38,925 nt of DNA from Chitinophagaceae bacterium (GCA_017882265.1 JADGPW010000015.1:1-38925); one strand, 5' to 3'. Shown: positions 24,423 to 33,428, numbered from the stretch's first letter. Translations and numbers: made by a program. The notes: generated from the letters alone by a model not told the origin.

Positions 24423-25277
24423 ATGGAAAAAAAAGCCAAAAACTCAGAGTCTTCGGAAGTCCCTCCTTCGGAGGGATTTAGGGAGGCTTTTATACTTCAC
24501 CTGGCAGACAACGCCCTTATTCTTGGCCATCGCAACAGCGAGTGGTGCGGGCATGGCCCGGTGCTGGAGCAGGATATTGCTATTACGAACATTTCCCTTG
24601 ACCTTATCGGACAGGCAAGGAATTTTTATCAATATGCTGCGCGAATAATAAATGAGTCTCAAATAACGGAGGGGTCGAAAGCCCCCTCTCCCCTTGGAGA
24701 GGGGGTTGGGGGTGAGGTTTCAGAAGATACCCTTGCATATTTACGGGAAGTTCATGAATTCAAAAATTGTCTATTAGTAGAACAACCTAACGGCGACTGG
24801 GCAAAAACTATTTTAAGACAATTCTTTTTCAGCGCTTACCAGTTTTATTTATTCCGGCAATTGCAGGAAAGCAGTGACGAACAGCTTGCTGCTATTGCCA
24901 TCAAATCATTAAAAGAAGTAACCTACCACCTTCGCTGGAGCAGTGAGTGGGTTATCCGTTTGGGAGACGGAACCGAAGAAAGCCATCAGCGAATGATGGA
25001 TGCGATTGATGAATTATGGCCATATACAAGCGAATTGTTTCAGCCGGCAAACTATGAGCTACCCGCTGCACATGAAGGAATGGGGGTTGACCTCGGTATA
25101 GTACTACCAACATGGGAAGAAAAGATAAGGGAGATCTTTAAAGAAGCAACCCTTCCTGTTCTCGGGGAAACCTATCAACTTACAGGAGGCAAAGAAGGAA
25201 AGCATAGCGAACATCTCGGTCATTTATTGACAGAAATGCAATTCCTTCAAAGGACATATCCTGGTTGTGAATGGTAA
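24423..25277 (+). CDS. paaC: Phenylacetyl-CoA epoxidase structural subunit PaaC, with repeat-derived insertions
   Basis: PaaC is an inactive ferritin-like partner that holds PaaA in the epoxidase. The core is clear: LADNALILGHRNSEWCGHGP, NISLDLIGQARNFYQYAARI, EDTLAYLREVHEFKNCLLVE, QPNGDWAKTILRQFFFSAYQ, TYHLRWSSEWVIRLGDGTEE, HSEHLGHLLTEMQFLQRTYP. It has 284 residues against the usual 245-255. The excess is an N-terminal segment (SSEVPPSEGFREAF) and an insertion of about 20 residues (EGSKAPSPLGEGVGGEVSED) after the second helix. Both are encoded by GC-rich palindromes like those in intergenic regions. The frame is open throughout, so the protein is probably functional. Confidence 0.93.
   Translation: MEKKAKNSESSEVPPSEGFREAFILHLADNALILGHRNSEWCGHGPVLEQDIAITNISLDLIGQARNFYQYAARIINESQITEGSKAPSPLGEGVGGEVSEDTLAYLREVHEFKNCLLVEQPNGDWAKTILRQFFFSAYQFYLFRQLQESSDEQLAAIAIKSLKEVTYHLRWSSEWVIRLGDGTEESHQRMMDAIDELWPYTSELFQPANYELPAAHEGMGVDLGIVLPTWEEKIREIFKEATLPVLGETYQLTGGKEGKHSEHLGHLLTEMQFLQRTYPGCEW
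24460..24476 (+). repeat. Palindrome in the 5' coding part of paaC
   Basis: TCCCTCC-TTC-GGAGGGA forms a 7-bp stem with a 3-base loop and is followed by TTTAGGGAGGC, a second copy of the right arm. It encodes part of the N-terminal extension EVPPSEGFREA. It looks like an intergenic-type repeat that has become coding. Confidence 0.6.
24682..24705 (+). repeat. Palindrome encoding an in-frame insertion in paaC
   Basis: CCCCCTCTCC-CCTT-GGAGAGGGGG is a 10-bp perfect stem with a 4-base loop, followed by TTGGGGGTGAGGTT. It encodes APSPLGEGVGGEV, a stretch absent from ordinary PaaC between the NFYQYAARI helix and EDTLAYLREV. The junctions keep the frame. Confidence 0.7.
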
Positions 25278-25344
25278 ACCAGTATACAATAATTAGTAGC
25301 CCCATCCTGTAATTGAATATTGATTAAGGAGAATTGAATATTAT

Positions 25345-25851
25345 ATGTCAGTTAAAACAACAATAAGATCCACGCAAGAAGTCTGGCGAATACTGGAAAC
25401 AGTTTATGACCCAGAGGTTCCGGTTCTCTCTGTGCTCGACCTGGGAATTGTAAGAGATGTAAAACTACAGGATGAAGAATTGGAGGTCATCATCACTCCT
25501 ACTTATTCCGGTTGTCCCGCCATGGATGTGATCAGCATTAATATCAAAATGGAATTGCTGGCGAATGGCTATAAAAATGTATCGGTGAAACAGGTGTTAT
25601 CACCAGCCTGGACCACGGACTGGATGAGTGAGGCAGGAAAACAAAAATTAAAAGAATACGGTATTGCTCCCCCCCATCCAAGACAACAGGTATGCAGTAA
25701 TGAATTATTTGCAGCCGGTGAGGCTGTTCAATGCCCCCGTTGCAATTCTTATCACACCGTTCGCATCAGCGAATTTGGGAGTACCGCCTGCAAGGCCTTG
25801 TTCCAATGTAATGATTGCCATGAACCATTTGATTATTTTAAGTGTCACTAA
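25345..25851 (+). CDS. paaD: Phenylacetyl-CoA epoxidase assembly subunit PaaD
   Basis: A 168-residue protein with an N-terminal MIP18/DUF59 domain (LETVYDPEVPVLSVLDLGIV, ITPTYSGCPAMDVISINIKM) and a C-terminal zinc ribbon (Cys130 and Cys133 in CPRCNSYHT, then a later CNDC). PaaD is needed for maturation of the iron centres of the epoxidase and is not part of the stable complex. AAGGAG about 14 bases before the ATG can serve as ribosome-binding site. The order paaABCD matches other Bacteroidota; paaE is elsewhere in the window. Confidence 0.94.
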   Translation: MSVKTTIRSTQEVWRILETVYDPEVPVLSVLDLGIVRDVKLQDEELEVIITPTYSGCPAMDVISINIKMELLANGYKNVSVKQVLSPAWTTDWMSEAGKQKLKEYGIAPPHPRQQVCSNELFAAGEAVQCPRCNSYHTVRISEFGSTACKALFQCNDCHEPFDYFKCH

Positions 25852-25892
25852 GCGTTTTTTATAAATCGTACATTGTACTTTAAAATACGATC

Positions 25893-26669
25893 ATGTCCTC
25901 CATTCTTTTTGAGATAAGCGATTCCATTGGCTTTATTACATTCAACCGGCCGGATAAATTCAACTCCTTTAACAGGGAAATGGCCCTGCAGCTTCAGGAA
26001 AAACTGGACGAATGTGCTTCGCTTCATGAAATAAGATGCGTATATATCAGTGGAGTGGGAAAGGCATTCAGCGCCGGGCAGGACCTGGGAGAATTGGTAG
26101 GAGAAAATGCGATCGGTATTGATAAAATTCTATCCCAACATTATAACCCTGTCATTAAAAGGATCCGTAACCTTCCTAAACCGGTGGTAGCAGCCGTTAA
26201 TGGTGTGGCGGCGGGAGCCGGCGCCAATATTGCCTTATGCTGCGATATAATAGTGGCTGCGGAATCTGCCTCCTTTATACAGGCATTCAGTAGGATCGGG
26301 TTGATCCCAGACAGCGGGGGTACTTATTTTTTACCCCGATTGATCGGCTGGCAAAAAGCCAGCGCCCTATCTATGCTGGGCGATAAGGTTACGGCCACTG
26401 CTGCAGAAAGAATGGGGATGATCTATAAGGTTTTCCCCGATGAAACTTTTGCAGGTGAAAGTAAAAAAATTGCCCGCCAATTATCACAAATGCCTACCAA
26501 GGGCCTGGCTTATACCAAACATTTGTTGAATTATTCTTTTTCCAATTCATACGAAGAACAATTGTTGCAGGAAGATGTTTTTCAGCAAAAAGCGGCTTCG
26601 ACTTACGATTATAATGAAGGTATCCGGGCCTTTTTAGAAAAAAGACAACCGGGCTTTAAAGGAGAATAA
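25893..26669 (+). CDS. paaG: Ring-1,2-epoxyphenylacetyl-CoA isomerase PaaG
   Basis: An enoyl-CoA hydratase/isomerase-family protein that converts the epoxide to the oxepin and also acts on later beta-oxidation intermediates. The 258 residues contain the oxyanion-hole strands (FSAGQDLGEL, NGVAAGAGANIAL) and the PaaG-type catalytic Asp140 in GLIPDSGGTYFLPR in place of the hydratase glutamates. The FNRPDKFNSFNREM start and AYTKHLLNYSFSNSYEEQLL tail are like PaaG of other bacteria. It lies 41 bases after paaD in the same operon. Confidence 0.92.
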   Translation: MSSILFEISDSIGFITFNRPDKFNSFNREMALQLQEKLDECASLHEIRCVYISGVGKAFSAGQDLGELVGENAIGIDKILSQHYNPVIKRIRNLPKPVVAAVNGVAAGAGANIALCCDIIVAAESASFIQAFSRIGLIPDSGGTYFLPRLIGWQKASALSMLGDKVTATAAERMGMIYKVFPDETFAGESKKIARQLSQMPTKGLAYTKHLLNYSFSNSYEEQLLQEDVFQQKAASTYDYNEGIRAFLEKRQPGFKGE

Positions 26670-26699
26670 GGATATGCGACCACTCATAATCAGGATTCA

Positions 26700-27128
26700 A
26701 TGAATAATGATAAAGACAAGTTAGCCAATGCAGTCGTGATTCACATGATGGAGCATGATCTCTTCAGTCAATGGCTCGGCATAGAGGTAATGGAAATAAA
26801 AGAAGGTTACAGCAAATTAAAAATGACCGTACGAAAAGAAATGATCAATGGTTTTGGGATTGTTCATGGCGGGATCGCCTTTGCCTTAGCCGACAGCGCC
26901 TTTGCTTTTGCCTGCAACAACCGGAATAATTTATCCGTCGCCCTGGATACAGCTATTAATTTTACCAGGCCGGTGCATGTGGGTGATGAATTGACGGCGG
27001 AAACAAAAGAATTGCATAATGGAAAATCCACCGGATTGTATCATATCACGATTACTAACCAGAAAGATCACGTGGTGGCCGTCTTCAAAGGAACCTGTTT
27101 CCGAACTTCCAAAAAACTGATCAGTTAA
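26700..27128 (+). CDS. paaI: Acyl-CoA thioesterase PaaI
   Basis: A hotdog-fold thioesterase that hydrolyses hydroxyphenylacetyl-CoA and other dead-end CoA esters, releasing trapped CoA. The 142 residues contain GFGIVHGGIAFALADSAFAF with His56 and the catalytic Asp65 at the normal spacing, and the AINFTRPVHVGDELTAE strands. The stop is separated by a single base from the paaY start, so translation is probably coupled. Confidence 0.92.
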   Translation: MNNDKDKLANAVVIHMMEHDLFSQWLGIEVMEIKEGYSKLKMTVRKEMINGFGIVHGGIAFALADSAFAFACNNRNNLSVALDTAINFTRPVHVGDELTAETKELHNGKSTGLYHITITNQKDHVVAVFKGTCFRTSKKLIS

Positions 27129-27129
27129 T

Positions 27130-27720
27130 ATGTTTTACGAGTATAAAGGAATACAACCAGTAGTGGATAAATCAGCATTCATTCATCCTCAGGCAGCCGT
27201 CACTGGCCATGTTATAATTGGTAAACACGTTTACATCGGTCCGGGGGCTGCCTTGAGGGGTGATTGGGGAAAAATAATCATTCATGATGGCTGCAATGTC
27301 CAGGAGAACTGCACTATTCATATGTTTCCCGGGGTAACCGTCATTTTAAAAGAAGGATCCCATATTGGTCATGGCGCTATTATTCATGGGGCAACCATCG
27401 GCAAAAATTGTTTAGTGGGGATGAATGCCGTTATCATGGATAATGTTCAACTCGGGGATGAAAGTATCGTGGGGGCTTTAACTATTATTAAAGAAGAAGA
27501 AATAATACCTGCCCGCAGCCTGGTGGTGGGAAATCCAGGTAAGATCATTAAACAGGTAAGTGATGAAATGCTTGCCTGGAAAACAGAAGGCACGCGATTA
27601 TACCAGCAATTAGCTGGTGAAATGCATAACAATTGGAAGGCTACCGAGCCATTGGAACACCTCCCGAATGACCGAACTCAGGAAGATGATCCATATAAAC
27701 CCTGGAAACAAAGAAGGTAA
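27130..27720 (+). CDS. paaY: PaaY, gamma-carbonic-anhydrase-like thioesterase of phenylacetate metabolism
   Basis: A left-handed parallel beta-helix protein of 196 residues with hexapeptide repeats (AAVTGHVIIGKHVYIGPGAA, GNPGKIIKQV). The metal-binding histidines are likely His64 (TIHMFPG), His81 (HIGHG) and His86 (IIHG), as in gamma-class carbonic anhydrases. PaaY is thought to hydrolyse the CoA thioester of an accumulated reactive intermediate. The C-terminal helix (EMLAWKTEGTRLYQQLAGEM) fits PaaY. It is the last gene of the run; no clear terminator follows directly. Confidence 0.92.
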   Translation: MFYEYKGIQPVVDKSAFIHPQAAVTGHVIIGKHVYIGPGAALRGDWGKIIIHDGCNVQENCTIHMFPGVTVILKEGSHIGHGAIIHGATIGKNCLVGMNAVIMDNVQLGDESIVGALTIIKEEEIIPARSLVVGNPGKIIKQVSDEMLAWKTEGTRLYQQLAGEMHNNWKATEPLEHLPNDRTQEDDPYKPWKQRR

Positions 27721-27929
27721 TTACCATGATATCAGGCGGGAAAAAAATTTTTATAAAAAAAACTTACTTATTCTTGCAAACTTAAAATTATGTGATTAGT
27801 TTTACAGTTCCTACCATTATTCAATACCCCCCAAAGACCCCTTAATCATCAATCGTACCCAATCTCCTAATTAAAGGCTCCCAAGTAGTAAATCCTGCGG
27901 ATTTCCTTACCTAATCCATGTGTCCCTGG

Positions 27930-27955
27930 AAAACTGTTTTCAGAGCAGTTTTTTT
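27930..27955 (+). terminator. Intrinsic-terminator-like hairpin before a T9SS gene
   Basis: AAAACTG (27930-27936) pairs with CAGTTTT (27946-27952) and runs into seven Ts. It lies between the candidate starts at 27918 and 27981 of the next gene. It may end the paa transcript about 230 bases after paaY or attenuate the downstream gene. The stretch 27721-27929 otherwise shows no gene or known element. Confidence 0.5.
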
Positions 27956-27980
27956 ATTTATTGTCATAAAACCTTGGAGC

Positions 27981-30365
27981 ATGAAAAATTTAAACTCATG
28001 GACGAAAGCAATTTCGCCACACAAACTGCTGATCATTATACTGATCAGCCTATCAGCAAACCGGATTTCAGGACAGGCAACAGCTACGATCAGTCCCCTT
28101 GATCAATACCTGATTGCCGGTAATTCGGCTAGTTTTACAGCCACCGCTACAGGTGGTCTTGGTGATGTCAACGCCGACAAAAAATTTGACTGGTCTGTCG
28201 CACCGATCACCGGTGTACCGGTTCCCACTGCAAGTACAACTATTACATCCGGTACTACTAACACCCAGTCTTTTACATTTAATACGGCAGGTTTGTTTGT
28301 AGTATCTGTAACCATTACGAAAATAAATGGCGGGGGTCCCGGCAATGTAGGTGACAATGTAACAGTAACAGCAACAGTTACTGTTGTGCCGACCGCTAAT
28401 TCACCCATGAATTGCAGTGGCAAATATTTTGTAAGCCATGGCAGTGCAGGAGGAGCTACAGATCCTACTACTTTGAATAATCTTTCTTTTTCGGGTAATA
28501 CGATCATAGCCAATACTTTTCCGGCAACCTATTCCGGTGGAAATATTGGATTTAATGCAATCGGATTAAGCCCGGATGACGGATACATGTATGGTGTCCG
28601 TTATCCAACAGGTGGAAATATATCTCTTGTTAAGGTAGGAGTGGGTGGAACAAATATAACCGTGCCCGGCATCATCACGTATTATACCAACCCTCCAACC
28701 AATACCACCACCAGTGCCATAAATACGAATGTTTTTGCGGGTTGCTTCAGTGCTGCAGGCACTTATTTCTTTATTGATGATAACAATAGGTTTTACAAAT
28801 TATCTAAAGCTCAACTGAATGGTTCAAGGATTGCTTCTTATATCGGCGCCACCGGTCTTTTAAACGGAACCGGAGTGAACGCCCCACCTAGTGGTAGCAG
28901 TGGTATCATTGATATAGCTATTAGTCCTATCGATGGTAAAATGTACGGTGTATCCCTGGGTTCTAACCCATCAACCGATATGGATTACAGGATCTATTTA
29001 ATTGATACCACAACGGGAGCCCTGACCAGGAAGGGCGCTGCAACAGGAACAACCGGTCAATACCCACATCCTTCCAGCGCCTATATTGCTTCGACATTCT
29101 TTACCGAAGATGGTACCCTGTTTGGTTTCCGTTCAGATGGTGTTTTCCTGAAAATAGATCTCACCAACCCGCAAAACTCAACTACTTCGGGTACAGGCCC
29201 ATCTTATACATATGCAGATGGCTGTAATTGTAGTTTCCGGGTCGGGCATATATTGTCAAGAACTTCTTTTTGCCCGACAGTTGCCAATCCAAGACCCACC
29301 TTCAAGGTAAAAGTTGTTATAACTAATAGTTCAGGTGCTGCCCGTTCAGGTCTTACTTACAGTTTCCCAATCGGCGGCCCATTAATTGATCCGGCCAAGC
29401 GATTCAGGTTCCGTTCATTGGTTCCGGCATCTTTGGCAGATTCTTTATTACTGAATAACATTAAGCAAAATATCAAAGACTCCCTGGTAGCTCATGGATA
29501 TCTTGCTGCCGCTGAGCCCCTGGCAAGTATAGCGCTGACAGCGAATGGTACGGGCACCAATTACAATACTCTTGTCGTTAGTAATTTCAAAATCCCATTT
29601 ACGGCAGGCGGGGTCAATAAAGATTCATTTCAACTGGGAGTTCAATACTATACATCGGGTGGAATTTTTGCCCCTGTTTCCTTTCAGTCAACTATAACCG
29701 GTTTACCTGCCGCATTAGGCGGTAGCGATATTTCCGGAAACGGTCTATTGCCAAATGCTCCCCTGGTGATCAATTTCCAGGATTGTGGCAATATTATTTT
29801 ACCAGTCAAGCTCCTGACTTTTTCAGGCAGCTACCGCAACAATAACACATTACTGAACTGGGTGGCAGAGAACCAGGCCGATCTTAGTTATTATGAAATT
29901 GAACGGAGTACCGACGGTGTAAATTTTATTTCTTTGAATTCCAAACAAGCCGAAGGTGGCAATGCACGGCAGCAATATTATTATAATGATGATCTTTCAT
30001 CAGTAAATGGTACTGTTTTCTATTATCGCCTCAGGATGGCAGACATGGATGGCCATTATACCTATAGCATGGTGATCATGATCCGTAGAGACCAGCTATC
30101 CATTAATGGTCTTTCTATAGTTCCTAACCCTGTCGTTAGTAATGGTAGTGTTAATGTAAGACTGACCGCCCAGGCGCCCGGGATGATCGCGCTAAGGTTA
30201 ATAGATATGACAGGCAGGGTTATTTTAACACAACAAAACAATATCACGGAAGGAATTAATAGTATTTCCATCAATCATATTGAACTCCTTCAATCCGGCA
30301 CTTATATGGTTCAGGTTATCAATAATGATGTAATACTAAGCAGTAAACTTTCTATTGTTCGATAA
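27981..30365 (+). CDS. Secreted protein with Ig/PKD-like and propeller-like regions and T9SS sorting domain
   Basis: I start at ATG 27981 (MKNLNSWTKAISPHKLLIII, then a hydrophobic signal segment ending SGQ); the longer frame from ATG 27918 would put 21 residues before the signal peptide and include a terminator-like hairpin. Residues about 35-135 look Ig/PKD-like (AGNSASFTATATGG). Residues 140-440 contain propeller-like strands (GLSPDDGYMYGVRYPTGGN, AISPIDGKMYGVSLGSN, FFTEDGTLFGFRSDGVF). The tail includes a fibronectin-like segment (LNWVAENQADLSYYEIERS) and a T9SS type A domain from about residue 711 (LSIVPNPVVSN). Function unknown; a surface-exposed protein is likely. Confidence 0.82.
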   Translation: MKNLNSWTKAISPHKLLIIILISLSANRISGQATATISPLDQYLIAGNSASFTATATGGLGDVNADKKFDWSVAPITGVPVPTASTTITSGTTNTQSFTFNTAGLFVVSVTITKINGGGPGNVGDNVTVTATVTVVPTANSPMNCSGKYFVSHGSAGGATDPTTLNNLSFSGNTIIANTFPATYSGGNIGFNAIGLSPDDGYMYGVRYPTGGNISLVKVGVGGTNITVPGIITYYTNPPTNTTTSAINTNVFAGCFSAAGTYFFIDDNNRFYKLSKAQLNGSRIASYIGATGLLNGTGVNAPPSGSSGIIDIAISPIDGKMYGVSLGSNPSTDMDYRIYLIDTTTGALTRKGAATGTTGQYPHPSSAYIASTFFTEDGTLFGFRSDGVFLKIDLTNPQNSTTSGTGPSYTYADGCNCSFRVGHILSRTSFCPTVANPRPTFKVKVVITNSSGAARSGLTYSFPIGGPLIDPAKRFRFRSLVPASLADSLLLNNIKQNIKDSLVAHGYLAAAEPLASIALTANGTGTNYNTLVVSNFKIPFTAGGVNKDSFQLGVQYYTSGGIFAPVSFQSTITGLPAALGGSDISGNGLLPNAPLVINFQDCGNIILPVKLLTFSGSYRNNNTLLNWVAENQADLSYYEIERSTDGVNFISLNSKQAEGGNARQQYYYNDDLSSVNGTVFYYRLRMADMDGHYTYSMVIMIRRDQLSINGLSIVPNPVVSNGSVNVRLTAQAPGMIALRLIDMTGRVILTQQNNITEGINSISINHIELLQSGTYMVQVINNDVILSSKLSIVR

Positions 30366-30414
30366 ATGAACAAACCAGGTTCGTGTAACTAACTGCTCAG
30401 GGTTTTATGCCTTG

Positions 30415-30449
30415 AACCCCTCTTGCCTTCCAGGCGGAGGGGTTTTTTT
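30415..30449 (+). terminator. Terminator after the T9SS gene ending at 30365
   Basis: AACCCCTC (30415-30422) and GAGGGGTT (30437-30444) form an 8-bp stem followed by a run of seven Ts. It is placed to end the upstream gene. Confidence 0.88.
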
Positions 30450-30568
30450 GCTTTAGGCTGACAACCAGGGCCATCCGGAGCCTTCCATAAAAAATTTCTT
30501 TTCCCGGACTCCAAATAGTTGTAACTTAATGTTCCTTTAATTAAATATAAACTCAAAAAACCTTGTGT

Positions 30569-31828
30569 ATGAGAAAATGTCTACCCTTTGTTTCCCTTTT
30601 TTCGGGAGCCGTACTGCTTACTACCCTCGTCACAGCCCAGCAAGCTGATCGTTTTGCCTATGTTGTTACTGATGTTCAACCTCAAAACGGCAACTGGAGT
30701 TTTTTAAGAAAATTAAACCTGCAAACAGGAGAGATCAGCCCCGTAATATTAAGTGGCAATGATGCTTCCCTGAAAGCATATGATGCTACTACAAAAAAAC
30801 AGTTTGAAACCCCGCTGAATGACCCTATGTACGGGCAGGCTGTTAATGCTGCATTTGCTACCGGGGTAGCCGCTGTAGCATATGATAACAGGAACAACCG
30901 GCTTTATTACACACCCATGTTCATTGATCAGTTACGGTATTTGGACTTAAGAACCATGAAAGTCTATTTTGTGACCGACCAGGTGTTTACCGGCAAACCT
31001 CAAAAATCATCTGACCAGGGCAATATTGTTACACGTATGGTAATAGCTGATGACGGTAACGGGTATGCCATGACAAATGACGGAACCCAACTTATCCGTT
31101 TTACCACGGGTAAAAAAATGCTAATAACTGATCTGGGATCCCTGGTGGATGATCCTTCCAATAAAGGTATTTCCATTCATAATTCCTGCAGTAGCTATGG
31201 TGGTGATATGGTAGCTGATGATAATGGAAACCTGTATGTTTTCTCTGCACGTAACCATGTATTTAAGGTGAACATTGAATCAAAAGTAGCTACTCACCTG
31301 GGTGTTGTATCCGGATTGCCAAACAGTTTTACTATAAACGGCGCCGCTGTTAATGAGAATAATCAAATCGTGGTGGCCAGTGCCATGGATGCAAATTCTT
31401 ATTTTTCTGTTGACTACAAAACATGGACAGCAACTCCTTATGCTATTTCAGGTACTGTATGGCATAGTTCTGACCTGGCAAACAGCAACTTACTTGTTTC
31501 CGGCACCAGGCCAACAGGAAAAAGTTCTGATATCGTGTCCCGTAATACAATTCCCAATTCAGGAACAAATAAGATAAATATCTTCCCCAACCCGGTAACG
31601 AATAGCCAGTTTGTGATCCAGTTCAACCAGTTGGAAGCCGGTAATTACAACGTGCAGGTGACCGACGTAGTAGGCCGCCAGGTGATTCAGCAAGCGGTAA
31701 CGATCAGCGGTGACAACCAATCACAGTTAATTAAACTCAATTCGGCTGCCACTAAAGGTGTTTATTTAGTAAAGGTGACAGACCAAAACAGTAAAGCGGT
31801 ATTCAGTACGAAAATTGTGGTTCAATAA
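30569..31828 (+). CDS. Secreted T9SS-sorted protein with propeller-like repeats
   Basis: I start at ATG 30569 (MRKCLPFVSLFSGAVLLTTL, signal peptide ending TAQ) rather than the TTG 6 bases upstream; the product has 419 residues. The middle consists of recurring strands of the beta-propeller type (AVAYDNRNNRLYYTPMF, MVIADDGNGYAMTNDGTQLI, MVADDNGNLYVFSARNHVF). Residues about 336-419 (INIFPNPVTNSQFVIQF to KGVYLVKVT) are a T9SS type A domain. It lies downstream of another T9SS gene but behind a strong terminator, so it is separately transcribed. Function unknown. Confidence 0.85.
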   Translation: MRKCLPFVSLFSGAVLLTTLVTAQQADRFAYVVTDVQPQNGNWSFLRKLNLQTGEISPVILSGNDASLKAYDATTKKQFETPLNDPMYGQAVNAAFATGVAAVAYDNRNNRLYYTPMFIDQLRYLDLRTMKVYFVTDQVFTGKPQKSSDQGNIVTRMVIADDGNGYAMTNDGTQLIRFTTGKKMLITDLGSLVDDPSNKGISIHNSCSSYGGDMVADDNGNLYVFSARNHVFKVNIESKVATHLGVVSGLPNSFTINGAAVNENNQIVVASAMDANSYFSVDYKTWTATPYAISGTVWHSSDLANSNLLVSGTRPTGKSSDIVSRNTIPNSGTNKINIFPNPVTNSQFVIQFNQLEAGNYNVQVTDVVGRQVIQQAVTISGDNQSQLIKLNSAATKGVYLVKVTDQNSKAVFSTKIVVQ

Positions 31829-31847
31829 AGAATGTCATTTCGTAAAT

Positions 31848-31885
31848 AAAAGTCCTGTTCCGACCAAGTCGGGGCGGGACTTTTT
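31848..31885. terminator. Bidirectional terminator between convergent genes
   Basis: AAAAGTCC (31848-31855) pairs with GGGACTTTTT (31876-31885), and an inner CCGAC/GTCGG extends the stem. A and T runs lie on both sides. It overlaps the stop of the minus-strand gene at 31884 and serves both transcripts. Confidence 0.85.
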
Positions 31886-32279
31886 AATTAGCGCTATTCT
31901 TCCAGATCAACTTTATAAACTTTGCTTTTTTGGAGAAATCGGGGCATTTACCATCACCCCTTCCGGTAAACCCGCCAGTCGGAGCACAAATTGCCTGGCA
32001 ATTACTATCGTACAACATATTAAACTGGTCACAACAGGGGGCCGTGGTTAAAAATACTTTTTTGCCTTCGTAGAGGTATTCGTCCACCTGTAAAGGAGCG
32101 TTGGGAGGTGTTTCCTTATTGCCTTTTCCTATCATCCGTTTTATACAGACCGGGACCGAATCTTTGACTTCTTCAGTAATTTCCTTTTGTCCTCCGCTGC
32201 TAACTGTTTTATTTGTATACTGACCGCAGTTGGCGGCCATTAAAAAAGGTAATGCCAATAATACAGGTATGAATCTCAT
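31884..32279 (-). CDS. DUF6970-family secreted protein
   Basis: A 131-residue protein with an N-terminal hydrophobic segment ([20 protein letters not shown]). The cysteine after AAN could be a lipidation site, although Asn at -1 is unusual. The C-terminal half ([51 protein letters not shown]) matches the DUF6970 pattern with conserved cysteines that may form disulfides. Its role is unknown. It is divergent from obgE; the two starts are about 85 bases apart. Confidence 0.8.
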   Translation of the reverse strand: MRFIPVLLALPFLMAANCGQYTNKTVSSGGQKEITEEVKDSVPVCIKRMIGKGNKETPPNAPLQVDEYLYEGKKVFLTTAPCCDQFNMLYDSNCQAICAPTGGFTGRGDGKCPDFSKKAKFIKLIWKNSAN

Positions 32280-32364
32280 GACAGGGGTTTGTTTTAGGTT
32301 AAGGTATCTTTGCCATTCGCCCGCCTGTTCTAAGGACGGGCCTCATATTTGTAAAAATACAGTT

Positions 32365-33366
32365 TTGGAGAAAAGTAATTTTGTTGACCAGATCCGCATT
32401 TTCTGCCGCAGTGGTCATGGTGGTGCCGGGAGTAAACATTTCATGCGTAACAAGTTCACGGCGATGGGGGGGCCTGACGGTGGGGATGGGGGCCGGGGTG
32501 GGCATATTATTCTAAAAGGCAACAACAACCTTTGGACCCTTTTACATCTTCGTTATTTTAAGAATGTACTGGCGGAAGATGGGGAAGATGGCAGTGGTAA
32601 TAATAGCAGCGGTCGTGGCGGTAAAGATGTGATCATTGATGTTCCACTTGGTACCATTGTAAGAGATGAGGTGACCGGTAAACAGGAAGTAGAGATCCTC
32701 GAAGACGGACAGGAAGTGATCTGGATGCCGGGTGGCAGGGGTGGTCTGGGCAATTCTCATTTTGCCACACCCACCAACCAGGCGCCGGAACATGCTCAAC
32801 CGGGTGAAGACGGTGTGGAAGGCTGGAAGATCCTGGAATTAAAAGTGCTGGCTGATGTGGGGTTGGTTGGATTTCCCAATGCGGGTAAATCCACATTACT
32901 ATCAGTGATCACTGCAGCTAAACCAAAGATCGCAGACTATGCATTTACCACCATCACTCCCAACCTGGGGATGGTAGAATATCGTGATGGGAAAAGTTTT
33001 TGCATTGCCGACCTCCCCGGTATCATTGAAGGGGCCGCGGAAGGAAAAGGATTAGGGCACCGGTTTCTCCGGCATATAGAACGAAATTCCATCCTTCTTT
33101 TTTTGATTCCGGCCGATAGCACTGGTCATAAAAAAGAATTTGAGATATTGGTAAATGAACTCGAAAAATTCAACCCCGAACTCCTGCAAAAGAAATTTGT
33201 GATCGCCATCAGTAAATCTGATATGCTGGATGAAGAATTAAAAAAGGCCATCCAAAAAGAATTGCCCGCCGATATCCCGCATTTGTTTATTTCATCGTTT
33301 ACCAATACAGGGCTGACCGAACTAAAGGACCTGTTGTGGAAAGTGCTGAATACCCCTGTTTCGTAA
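32365..33366 (+). CDS. obgE: GTPase Obg
   Basis: A ribosome-associated GTPase essential for late 50S assembly and growth control. I start at TTG 32365 ([20 protein letters not shown]) because the family begins with this NFVD-I segment. The longer frame from 32230 overlaps the divergent gene and adds about 45 non-conserved residues, and no ATG lies near. The glycine-rich Obg fold ([14 protein letters not shown]) is followed by the G domain: G1 GFPNAGKST near 168, G2 TTITPN, G3 DLPGI near 215, G4 ISKSD near 282, G5 SSFTNTG. At 333 residues it matches the family. A CATATTTG -7-like element lies about 15 bases upstream. Confidence 0.95.
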   Translation: MEKSNFVDQIRIFCRSGHGGAGSKHFMRNKFTAMGGPDGGDGGRGGHIILKGNNNLWTLLHLRYFKNVLAEDGEDGSGNNSSGRGGKDVIIDVPLGTIVRDEVTGKQEVEILEDGQEVIWMPGGRGGLGNSHFATPTNQAPEHAQPGEDGVEGWKILELKVLADVGLVGFPNAGKSTLLSVITAAKPKIADYAFTTITPNLGMVEYRDGKSFCIADLPGIIEGAAEGKGLGHRFLRHIERNSILLFLIPADSTGHKKEFEILVNELEKFNPELLQKKFVIAISKSDMLDEELKKAIQKELPADIPHLFISSFTNTGLTELKDLLWKVLNTPVS

Positions 33367-33428
33367 ATTTCTCAAAGTAGAGATTGTATGTTAGATAAAA
33401 GATAAGAGAGTCCCGATAGTTATCGGGA

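Noticed and set aside
32230-32364. N-terminal extension of Obg from an upstream start
   Set aside because: It overlaps the start of the divergent DUF6970 gene, is not like the Obg family, and includes the probable promoter region.
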